A stretch of DNA of 64,000 nt from Bifidobacteriaceae bacterium (GTDB taxonomy: Bacteria > Actinomycetota > Actinomycetes > Actinomycetales > WQXJ01). The translations under genes and the position numbers were made by a program. Under the pieces are notes generated by a model. The model was not told the origin of the DNA. It was given only the letters and a program-made list of their open reading frames with translations, and ran no database searches. The DNA lies in assembly GCA_031267825.1 (NCBI GenBank), contig JAIRYJ010000012.1, positions 1-64,000 on the forward strand, in the 5' to 3' direction. Numbering within the stretch: the stretch's first letter is position 1; the number at the start of each line of letters is the position of its first letter. This document shows positions 46,795 to 54,424 of this stretch, in pieces.

Positions 46795-46883
46795 TGGTCC
46801 CTCCCGAAGTGTAAGATGCACGCGGCGCAGCGCTGAGTCTCAGACTTTGAGTGGGCATGAGGCACAGAACGGCGCAAGGAGCT

Positions 46884-46912
46884 AGCCTAGTCCGGAATCC
46901 TAGCTTTGTCTA
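46884..46912 (-). promoter_or_regulatory. rpoBC promoter
   Basis: Minus-strand -35 TAGACA (46912-46907), 17-bp spacer, -10 TAGGCT (46889-46884). It gives a leader of about 85 nt before the TTG start. Confidence 0.6.
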
Positions 46913-46961
46913 GGGGCTACTTAAGAGGCGGTCTCGGCCCGTCATATGCTCGGGCCTTTGG

Positions 46962-46975
46962 CGGACGATGCCGTC
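46962..46975 (+). repeat. YGGACGATGCCGYC motif, copy 9
   Basis: Plus-strand match, intergenic between pilC and rpoB. Confidence 0.6.
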
Positions 46976-47004
46976 TAGTTGGTTGGCGTTTTCTCGCCTA
47001 GTTT

Positions 47005-47020
47005 CCTGCCAGGCGGCAGG
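47005..47020 (-). terminator. Hairpin directly after pilC
   Basis: CCTGCC/GGCAGG stem with a 4-nt loop abutting the pilC stop. It lacks a T-run, so termination is uncertain and some read-through into rpoB is possible. Confidence 0.35.
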
Positions 47021-48235
47021 TCATTCAACCGAAGTCGATAGCTGGAAGATCGGCAGGTAGAGCGAGATCAGGATGGCACCGACGATCGAACCGACCATGA
47101 CAATCAGGACCGGTTCAATGATTGAGGTGATTGAGGCTGTGGCGGCTTCAACCTCGTCGTCATAGAACTCGGCGACCTTTTCTAGCATGGTGTCGAGTGC
47201 GCCCGCGTCTTCACCGACCGCCACCATGCGGGAGATCATCGGGCCGAAGATCGGCTCTTCGGAGATCGCTTTGCCCAGGGCGGACCCGGTCACGACTTTC
47301 TCCTTGACCCGGTCTACCGCTTGGGTGATGACCACGTTACCGGCTGTTTCGCCAACAATTCCGAGCGTTTGGACAATCGGCACACCAACTCGGCTCATGG
47401 TGGCGATTGATCGTGACAGCCGGGCGAGCGCGACTTTCTGCATCAGGCCGCCCATGATGGGGGCTTTCAGTTTGAGTGGATCGAGCTTTTCCCGGACTGC
47501 CAGGTCGTTGTGGTGGTTACGCCACCACCACAGGCCGAGCAGTACTAAGACCAGCAGCGGGCCACCGGCGTACTTCAGGAACTGTGACAGCGATACCAGA
47601 ATCTGAGTTGGTAGTGGTAGTTCTTTGCCCAGGTCGGCGAAGATCCCCTCGAACACCGGCACAATGAAAAGCAGCATCGCTATAACCACGACGACAGCGA
47701 AGATCAGCACCACTGTTGGGTAAACCATGGCTGATTTGACGGCCCGGCGGAGTTTGAGTTCGGATTCGAGCTGGTCGGCGACTGATGTCAGGACGGCGTC
47801 AAGGTACCCGCCGGATTCACCGGAACGGATCATCGCTAGGACCACTGGGCTGAACACTTTGGAGTGTTTGGATAGGGCGTCACCTAGGGTGGAACCCGTT
47901 TCGACGTCGCCGGCGACTTCCCGTAAGACTTTTTGTAGAGCCGGTGAAGACGCTTGTTCCGAAATGGCGGACAGCGACTGGAGCAGTGATAAACCGGCGC
48001 TGACCATGGTGGCTAGCTGCCGGATGCAAACCGCGACGTCTTTTGGTCGGACGGTGTTGCCGCCAAGGTTGATTTCGCGGTTCAGGCCGGTGTTAGACAC
48101 TTCATGAATGTCAATCGGTGTCATGCCGCCTTCCCGCAGGTGCCGGGCGACTGATTGTGTATCAGGCCCGTCAACTTTGCCGGTGCGGGTTGATCCCGCC
48201 ACTATGACGGTGTATTCGAAGGTTTTTGTCGCCAT
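47021..48235 (-). CDS. pilC: Type IV pilus inner-membrane platform protein PilC
   Basis: 404 aa. Two GspF domains (~70-190 and ~270-395) with membrane helices near 172-195, 220-240 and 375-398. It links the motor ATPases to pilin assembly. Typical motifs: LATMVSAGLSLLQSL, FSPVVLAMIRSGESGGYL, MVAVGEDAGALD. Six bases separate the pilT stop from its ATG. Last gene of the operon. Confidence 0.93.
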   Translation of the reverse strand: MATKTFEYTVIVAGSTRTGKVDGPDTQSVARHLREGGMTPIDIHEVSNTGLNREINLGGNTVRPKDVAVCIRQLATMVSAGLSLLQSLSAISEQASSPALQKVLREVAGDVETGSTLGDALSKHSKVFSPVVLAMIRSGESGGYLDAVLTSVADQLESELKLRRAVKSAMVYPTVVLIFAVVVVIAMLLFIVPVFEGIFADLGKELPLPTQILVSLSQFLKYAGGPLLVLVLLGLWWWRNHHNDLAVREKLDPLKLKAPIMGGLMQKVALARLSRSIATMSRVGVPIVQTLGIVGETAGNVVITQAVDRVKEKVVTGSALGKAISEEPIFGPMISRMVAVGEDAGALDTMLEKVAEFYDDEVEAATASITSIIEPVLIVMVGSIVGAILISLYLPIFQLSTSVE

Positions 48236-48241
48236 GGCGAA

Positions 48242-49393
48242 TCACATCCTGCCGAAGGGGTTGTTCAAACCTGAAGCACCTTGCTGGACACGGGTTGACC
48301 GGCCCAACAAGCGAGCGAACTCATCTGGCATGCGGGCGTTTTCGAGGCCTTCTTCAAAGGTGATGTCACCTTGCCGGACCAGGTCAGCGAGTGACTGGTC
48401 CAAGGTGTGCATGCCTTCTTCGCCGCCTGAGTGGAGGGCTGAATAGATTTGGTGCAATTTGTTTTCACGGATCATTGCCCTAATGGCGGGGGTGGCTCGC
48501 ATCAGTTCGGTCGCTACCACCCGGCCCCGACCATCTGACCGGCGGCATAGTGTCTGTGATAGGACGCCTTGCAAGGTGATCGCTAGTTGTGACCGGATCT
48601 GGTCCTGATGGTAAGCATCGAATTGGTCCACCAGACGGTTGATTGATTGTGCCACCCCTTGGGTGTGCAGCGTGGCGAAGACCAAGTGACCGGTTTCAGC
48701 GGCCCGGAGGGCGGTTTCCATGGTTTCTCGGTCACGTAGCTCACCCACCAGGATGATGTCTGGGTCTTGCCGCAGAGCGTGTTTCAGGGCTTCGGCGAAT
48801 GACATCGTGTCAACGCCAATTTCACGCTGGGCGACCAAGCAGCGGTTTGAGTTGTGTTGGAACTCAATCGGATCTTCGATCGTTAAGATGTGGCCTGACC
48901 GGGTCCGGTTAGCTAGGTCGATCACGGCCGCCAGGGTGGTTGATTTGCCGGAGCCGGTCGGCCCGCAAACCAGCACTAAGCCGCGCGGCAAACCGGCGAA
49001 GGTTTTGACAACCCCTGGGATGCGTAACTCTTCGAGTGGTTTGATCGTGTCCGGGATGACACGGAAGGCCGCCGCGATTGAGCCGCGGTCCCAGAACAGG
49101 TTGGCCCGGAACATCCGGCCTGACGGCACTTGGCAAGAGTAGTCAAGTTCTAGGGTGTCTTCGAATTTTTCCCGCTGAGTCCGGCTGAGCATTCCGATGA
49201 GCTGCTGGTATAGGACTTCTTCGCCTGGCGCGGTGAAACCTGGCAGTGGTGTTAGTTGGCCTGACATGCGCATGATTGGTGGCAGCAGGGCGGTCAGATG
49301 CAGGTCGGAAGCACCTCGCGCGGCTGCCTCTTCTAAAGCTTGAACCAGGTCAAGTGCTGTTTCCTCGCCATAAATGTCAGCATCAGCGCTCAT
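48242..49393 (-). CDS. pilT: Type IV pilus retraction ATPase PilT
   Basis: 383 aa. Walker A GPTGSGKST (~143-152), the aspartate box, Walker B ILVGELRD, the histidine box HLVFATLHT, and AIRAMIREN, close to the AIRNLIRE signature that separates PilT from PilB. It powers depolymerisation, needed for twitching and DNA uptake. The start overlaps the pilB stop (ATGA). Confidence 0.94.
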   Translation of the reverse strand: MSADADIYGEETALDLVQALEEAAARGASDLHLTALLPPIMRMSGQLTPLPGFTAPGEEVLYQQLIGMLSRTQREKFEDTLELDYSCQVPSGRMFRANLFWDRGSIAAAFRVIPDTIKPLEELRIPGVVKTFAGLPRGLVLVCGPTGSGKSTTLAAVIDLANRTRSGHILTIEDPIEFQHNSNRCLVAQREIGVDTMSFAEALKHALRQDPDIILVGELRDRETMETALRAAETGHLVFATLHTQGVAQSINRLVDQFDAYHQDQIRSQLAITLQGVLSQTLCRRSDGRGRVVATELMRATPAIRAMIRENKLHQIYSALHSGGEEGMHTLDQSLADLVRQGDITFEEGLENARMPDEFARLLGRSTRVQQGASGLNNPFGRM

Positions 49394-51069
49394 GCCACTA
49401 CCCTCAGCAGTTCTTCAATTGACGTTTGGCCTTGCGCCACTTTGGCCCAGCCATCTTGGCGCAATGAGATCATGCCTTGTTCGCGGGCCAGCTCATCGAT
49501 CTCACGGGTTGATTTTCGCAAGGCGGTCAGGTGTTCCAGTTCTTTGGTCACAGTCATGACTTCATGAACCGCTAAGCGGCCTTTGAATCCGGTGCTGGCG
49601 CAAGCTGAGCAACCGACTGGGCGGTAAAGCTGCGGTGGTGGTGGTTCACGGAAAATCCAGTCAGCCCGCAACAAGTCCATTTCAACATCAGTTGGTGTGT
49701 AGGGTTCACGGCACCGTTCGCAGAGCCGCCGGGCGAGACGTTGAGCGACTACGCAGTCCAGGGCTGAGGCGACCAGGAACGGTTCGATTCCCATTTCAAT
49801 TAACCGGGTGACAGCTGATGGGGCGTCGTTGGTGTGCAAGGTGGATAACACCAGGTGGCCGGTCAGAGCTGACTCGACAGCGATCTGGGCGGTTTCACCG
49901 TCACGGATCTCACCGACTAGCACCACGTCAGGGTCAGCCCGCAGGATGGAGCGCAGCGCCGCCGCGAAGGTCAGGCCAGCTTTCGGGTTGACCTGGATCT
50001 GGTTGATGCCTGTCATGCGGTATTCGACTGGGTCTTCAATTGTGATGACGTTGACCTCTGGCCGGGCTATTTCACGCAGTGTGGCGTAAAGCGTGGTTGA
50101 TTTACCGGAACCGGTTGGGCCGGTCGCCAGGATCATGCCGTAGGGCCTGATGTAGGCCGCTCGGTAACGTTCGAAAGATGTTTCTGAGAAGGACAGTTTG
50201 CGCAGATCAACTTGGACGGCTGAAGTGTTGAGGATACGCATGACAACCTTTTCGCCCCAAACTGTCGGTAGGGTCGCGACACGTAGGTCGACATCGTTGT
50301 TGTCAACGTTGACGGAGATGCGGCCGTCTTGTGGTTTGCGCCGTTCAGCGATGTCAATATCAGCCATGATTTTGATACGGGATATGACTTGCGACTGGAT
50401 TGTTTTCGGGGCGCTTTGCATTTCATGTAACACACCGTCAATCCGGTAGCGCACCCGCAGGTCGAACTCTTCTGGTTCGAGGTGAATATCGGAGCAGCCG
50501 TCATGGATGGCTTGCGAAATCAGCAGGTGAACCCAGCGCACCACCGGTGAGTCTTCTTGGACAACGTCAACTACGGTGGCCGACGATTGCCGTTCCTCGT
50601 CGCGGGCTGAAGAGTCAAGTGACTGGCCAATTGAGTCAATCTCAGAATCGGACCGAACGTAGCGCCGGATCGCCCGGTCAAGGGCTCCGCGTTCAGCTAC
50701 TACAGCGATGACTGTGGCTCCAAGATAGGAGCGGACGTCATCAATCGCCACAATGTTGCCTGGCTCCGCCATGGCGACCACGACTGAGTCGTTTTCCCGG
50801 GCGATTGGCAACAGCATGTGCCGACGGCAGATCGCGCCCGGCACTGAACCAGCCACCCGCTGATCTACTGGGAACATGTCAAGGTCAACGAAGCGCAGGC
50901 CGGCCGCTTCAGCCAGAACCGGGATGAGGTCCTCCTCGCGCAGAGCGCCACTGTTGACTAGCGCCTGACCCAAGGTGACGCCATCGGCCACCTGCGCCCG
51001 GTTGGCTTGGTCTAGTTGAGCTTGCGAGACCAACCCGCGTGACAGCAGGGTTTGTTCTAAGGCGCTCAT
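49390..51069 (-). CDS. pilB: Type IV pilus extension ATPase PilB
   Basis: 559 aa. N-terminal MshEN/T2SSE domain (~1-150), then the ATPase with Walker A GPTGSGKST (~314-322), VVLVGEIRDGETA and LSTLHTND. A tetracysteine zinc site (CERC near 450, CSAC near 487) is typical of PilB/GspE. It powers pilin polymerisation. The start overlaps the upstream PAS gene (ATGA), tying pilus extension to that protein in translation. Confidence 0.95.
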   Translation of the reverse strand: MSALEQTLLSRGLVSQAQLDQANRAQVADGVTLGQALVNSGALREEDLIPVLAEAAGLRFVDLDMFPVDQRVAGSVPGAICRRHMLLPIARENDSVVVAMAEPGNIVAIDDVRSYLGATVIAVVAERGALDRAIRRYVRSDSEIDSIGQSLDSSARDEERQSSATVVDVVQEDSPVVRWVHLLISQAIHDGCSDIHLEPEEFDLRVRYRIDGVLHEMQSAPKTIQSQVISRIKIMADIDIAERRKPQDGRISVNVDNNDVDLRVATLPTVWGEKVVMRILNTSAVQVDLRKLSFSETSFERYRAAYIRPYGMILATGPTGSGKSTTLYATLREIARPEVNVITIEDPVEYRMTGINQIQVNPKAGLTFAAALRSILRADPDVVLVGEIRDGETAQIAVESALTGHLVLSTLHTNDAPSAVTRLIEMGIEPFLVASALDCVVAQRLARRLCERCREPYTPTDVEMDLLRADWIFREPPPPQLYRPVGCSACASTGFKGRLAVHEVMTVTKELEHLTALRKSTREIDELAREQGMISLRQDGWAKVAQGQTSIEELLRVVA

Positions 51070-52487
51070 CGCACTCCCCTCGGCATAGCCAGGCCCACTG
51101 AGTTGAAAACCGCTTGGGTGTGTTCGTAGTTGTCACGGATCATATTGCGTGACGCCATGTTGATGCGGCCAAGGATTTCTTCCATTGGTAACCGGTCAAA
51201 TGGCCGTGACTCGCTGACGCAGGCTCTAGCTAAGGCGCGCAGCACGTTGAGTTCTTCATGTGACCGGTTGAGTTGTTCGTCGATCGGCCCAACTAGTGGC
51301 CCTAACTGGGCTGAAACACCAAAGCGTGGCACTTGGATGCGCCAGTTGGTGAGGAACTTTTGGAACTGGGTCAGATGGGATCCGGCTGATTCAACTTGGG
51401 TGCCGACTTCACTGAGGACACCTTGGGCGCCTTCCAGGCCGGAGGCGACCGCTTCAACATCATCAGCTAAGGCGTAGCACAGTAACGGCACGTATAGGAA
51501 ACCTTCTGGCGGAGCGAAACCGTCAAGTGTTTCAAGGGCGAAGTTGATCACCATGTCGTTGTGTAGCTGGGCTAAAGCGATCCGGAAACGTAACTCCATA
51601 ACGCCTAAGCGGACCTGTGATAGCCGGTCCGGCAGTGGTGTTATGACACGTTCCGCGCCGGCTCCGACTTGTGTCATGGCGTTGGCGGTCGAGGCGAGGA
51701 TCGGTGCGTTGGCCGCTACATGTTCTGACGCGCTGAGTGATACTTGGGTGACTTGAGCTAGCCGGGCTACCGTACCGCCAAGCTGTGACGCGCCGCCTTG
51801 CAGCGCTTCAGCTAGCTGCTGCAAAGAGTCAAGCCGTCCCAGCAGGTCACCGATTAGTTCATCCATGGCGACAGCGTTGTTCAAAATGTCAGCGATATCA
51901 CCGTGGGCTTCTGGCCGGTAGGTCCGCCGGGCTGACAGTGACACCCGGGTTTGGGTTTCAGCTGGCAGTGCTGTGTACATGAACTCGTCATAGGACGGGA
52001 ATCCGGCATCAGCTAGCATCCCGGCTAGGGCTGTCAGGCCAGCTGTGGCGGTTTGGGACCGGTTAGCGCCGCGACGTTTGGCGTCTTCTTCGATCGGTAG
52101 GGCCTGGCCGTAGAGTGACAGGGCCGCGTCCCACAGTGGTTCGAACCGTGGTGAGGACCGGACCGATAGGAAACCACTGCCCATCGGTGTGACGGTGGCG
52201 AACACTTGGTAATCGAACCCGTCTTTAGCCAGGTTCTTGACATAGGCGGCGAATGGTTTACCGCCTAGCAGCGTGTCCCACATTAGTTTGAAGGCGCCGC
52301 CTGGCATTAAGGGGTTGCGGATCAGGTTGTGTGGCGCCCCCATCAATTCCTCGCGCGGAAAAGCCGATAACCGGGCGAACACGCTATTCGCCGCGGTGAT
52401 CACGCCTTTCCTGTCGGTGCAGGAGAAGAACAGTTCGTCTACACCGACGCGCCGTTCTTGACCGATGCGAGATTTGCGATCAAGCAT
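51066..52487 (-). CDS. Aer-like PAS-domain protein in the pilus operon
   Basis: 473 aa, soluble. Residues ~18-115 form an Aer-type PAS: ELFFSCTDRKGVITAANSVF, PREELMGAPHNLIRNPLMPGG, GKPFAAYVKNLAKDGFDYQVFATVTP. The helical remainder shares ELRFRIALAQLH and NWRIQVPRFG with the orphan paralogue at 37515-38936. No methyl-accepting signalling tip, HAMP or membrane helix. It lies between the conservon GTPase (8-bp overlap) and pilB (4-bp overlap), so it probably links sensing or the GTPase to the motors. Function inferred only. Confidence 0.78.
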   Translation of the reverse strand: MLDRKSRIGQERRVGVDELFFSCTDRKGVITAANSVFARLSAFPREELMGAPHNLIRNPLMPGGAFKLMWDTLLGGKPFAAYVKNLAKDGFDYQVFATVTPMGSGFLSVRSSPRFEPLWDAALSLYGQALPIEEDAKRRGANRSQTATAGLTALAGMLADAGFPSYDEFMYTALPAETQTRVSLSARRTYRPEAHGDIADILNNAVAMDELIGDLLGRLDSLQQLAEALQGGASQLGGTVARLAQVTQVSLSASEHVAANAPILASTANAMTQVGAGAERVITPLPDRLSQVRLGVMELRFRIALAQLHNDMVINFALETLDGFAPPEGFLYVPLLCYALADDVEAVASGLEGAQGVLSEVGTQVESAGSHLTQFQKFLTNWRIQVPRFGVSAQLGPLVGPIDEQLNRSHEELNVLRALARACVSESRPFDRLPMEEILGRINMASRNMIRDNYEHTQAVFNSVGLAMPRGVR

Positions 52488-53085
52488 TGCGTAGCCGATC
52501 CATCGCCACCCTAACCACGGCGACTAGGGCTTGTTTGGCGGCTTCTTTGGAGCGCGCGTCAGAGTACATCACTGGGATGTCCGGGCCGACAGCTAAAGCG
52601 TCACGGACATCTTCTAGGGTATGTCGCGCTATTCCGTCGAAGCAGTTTATTACCACCACGAATGGGATGTTTCGTGATTCGAAATAGTCAACCGCGGTGA
52701 ATCCTTGGTCTAGCCGGTCGGTGTCAACTAGGACCACAGCGCCGATCGCGCCACGGACTAAGTCATCCCACATGAATAGGAAACGCTCTTGGCCGGGTGT
52801 GCCAAATAGGTAAAGCCAAAGTGATTCACCTAATGCTATCCGCCCAAAGTCCATCGCCACGGTGGTGGTTTCTTTTTGGGCGGCCCGGCGGCCGGCATCA
52901 TCAACACCTAATGAGTGTTCTGTCATGTCGGCTTCAGTATTGAGCGGTTCTATGTCCGAGACCGCGCCAATGAACGTGGTTTTACCAACTGCGAAACCGC
53001 CGGCCACCACGATCTTGACCACGGTGGGAGGCTTGGGGTGAGTCACGGCGCCTCCTTGGCTCTGCTCATAGCTCGGATATTGCAT
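52480..53085 (-). CDS. Conservon GTPase (CvnD/MglA-like)
   Basis: 201 aa. Walker A GGFAVGKTT with Lys35, the FGTPGQERF switch region instead of DxxG, and NCFD instead of NKxD, as in the conservon GTPases of Streptomyces. These are Ras-like and distantly related to MglA, the polarity switch for pili in Myxococcus. N-terminus overlaps the DUF742 gene by 20 bp and C-terminus overlaps the PAS gene by 8 bp. It likely cycles between GDP and GTP forms with the Roadblock protein as partner. Confidence 0.88.
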   Translation of the reverse strand: MQYPSYEQSQGGAVTHPKPPTVVKIVVAGGFAVGKTTFIGAVSDIEPLNTEADMTEHSLGVDDAGRRAAQKETTTVAMDFGRIALGESLWLYLFGTPGQERFLFMWDDLVRGAIGAVVLVDTDRLDQGFTAVDYFESRNIPFVVVINCFDGIARHTLEDVRDALAVGPDIPVMYSDARSKEAAKQALVAVVRVAMDRLRNA

Positions 53086-53908
53086 TTAGAACACTCTCCA
53101 GTAGTTCCAAGGTTTGTTCGCGGGTTACGGCGCCGCCGGCGTTGATCCCGCCTCCGGCTCCGGCCACAGTGTCATGTACCAGCAGGACACCAGATTCAGC
53201 CAGGTCCGAGACCAGCACTTTGACCACGCCGACCGGTAGTTTGAGGTGAGCGGACACCTCCGCGACGGTCAAATAGGTTGAAGCGATTTGCCGGACTATG
53301 GCTAGTTCTTCGGGCGATAAGCTTTTGCCCTTTTCAGCTAACCATTGCTGGTTAGCGACTTCCAGAATCGATTCGAGACGGGTGTCGGTTGAGGCTTGGG
53401 TGCGTCCCCGCGTGACTACGAAGGGACGCACTGATGAGACGTCTTCGCCAGGTGGTGGTGGTTCGGCTTTGCGTGGGGTGGCGGTTCTTTGCGGGATTGG
53501 TTGCGGCGCGGCTGGCGGCGGCGCGGCGGCGGCGGGGGTTTGGGTTGGCGTGGCGGGTTCGTCACCGTAGCGTCTTTGCGCCGGGTTGGACGATGCCGTC
53601 CCACCAGTTCCGTCAGCCGCCAGGCTAGGTCGCCTCCCAGCTGGTCCTTGACGGGTCATGGCTTGAGCCCGATGGGTTTGGCCGGTGACGGCCGCCGCGG
53701 CCACATTGGGCCCGGCCCGGCGCGGTTGGATCGCCTCGACGCTGCCGCTGCCGGGATGGGTTTGACGGGTCGTCCGTTGGCTGGCCGCATGGGCCGCACT
53801 GGGGTCTTCACCGGGGGCCGGCACAGGAATATGGGCCGGCCCGGTGAGTGACTCCAGGGCCGATTCGTTGTGGCGGCCGTGGTGGCCGCCCATCGGCTCC
53901 GGTGTCAC
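53066..53908 (-). CDS. DUF742 conservon protein (CvnC-like) with long disordered N-terminus
   Basis: 280 aa; most DUF742 proteins have about 120-130. The domain is at ~160-280 (VRPFVVTRGRT, TVAEVSAHLKLPVGVVKVLVSDLAESG, a winged-helix-like fold). The first ~155 residues are Pro/Ala/Thr-rich and low complexity. GTG start overlaps the Roadblock stop (GTGA). A 14-mer copy is at 53587-53600, in the disordered part. Confidence 0.85.
   Translation of the reverse strand: MTPEPMGGHHGRHNESALESLTGPAHIPVPAPGEDPSAAHAASQRTTRQTHPGSGSVEAIQPRRAGPNVAAAAVTGQTHRAQAMTRQGPAGRRPSLAADGTGGTASSNPAQRRYGDEPATPTQTPAAAAPPPAAPQPIPQRTATPRKAEPPPPGEDVSSVRPFVVTRGRTQASTDTRLESILEVANQQWLAEKGKSLSPEELAIVRQIASTYLTVAEVSAHLKLPVGVVKVLVSDLAESGVLLVHDTVAGAGGGINAGGAVTREQTLELLESVLNAISEL
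53587..53600 (+). repeat. YGGACGATGCCGYC motif, copy 10
   Basis: Plus-strand match in the DUF742 linker; coding strand reads TASSNP. Confidence 0.6.
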
Positions 53909-54360
53909 ATCGCACCCCGGACGGTCCCAGTAGTTGGCAGCGAGTCACGCATCTGGGCGATCAGCGCCGGTGTGAGGAAGGTTTCAGCCCGGCCGACCAG
54001 TGTGGCCATCTCATAGCCAACTAAGCCGACGTCTGAGTCTGGTTCGCACAGTACCGCCAGAACGGAACCGTTCGAGATCGACATCAGCATGACGAAGCCT
54101 TCTTCATATTCGATGACTGATTGGCGGTCACGTCCTATGCCTAGTTCACGTCCGGCGCCCCGCGCCAGGGAGGACATTCCGGAGCAGATCGCTGCCATGA
54201 TGTCTCCCACAGTCCGGTCGGCTCCGCCGGACATGGTCATCAGCAGGCCATCGGCGCTGACTACCACACCTAGCCGGGCGCCAGGAGTCGAGCGGACGAA
54301 CGAGTCAAGGAGCCAGGTCAGGTCCTGCCTGTTCTCTCCGTGCTGGTAGTTGGTGGTCAT
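53905..54360 (-). CDS. Roadblock/LC7 conservon protein (CvnB/MglB-like)
   Basis: 151 aa from ATG 54360, which has AGGAGG six bases upstream. A Roadblock domain spans ~15-120 (LDSFVRSTPGARLGVVVSADGLLM, IMAAICSGMSSLARGAG). MglB, of the same fold, is the GAP for MglA, so this protein is the expected regulator of the GTPase two genes downstream. Longer in-frame extension is rejected because the ribosome-binding site sits at 54360. Confidence 0.9.
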   Translation of the reverse strand: MTTNYQHGENRQDLTWLLDSFVRSTPGARLGVVVSADGLLMTMSGGADRTVGDIMAAICSGMSSLARGAGRELGIGRDRQSVIEYEEGFVMLMSISNGSVLAVLCEPDSDVGLVGYEMATLVGRAETFLTPALIAQMRDSLPTTGTVRGAM

Positions 54361-54424
54361 CTGGTTCCTCCTTGAATGGGCAGGCCATCGGTCAATTGCG
54401 GCGTTGCGGGTGATCTGTTCATGC

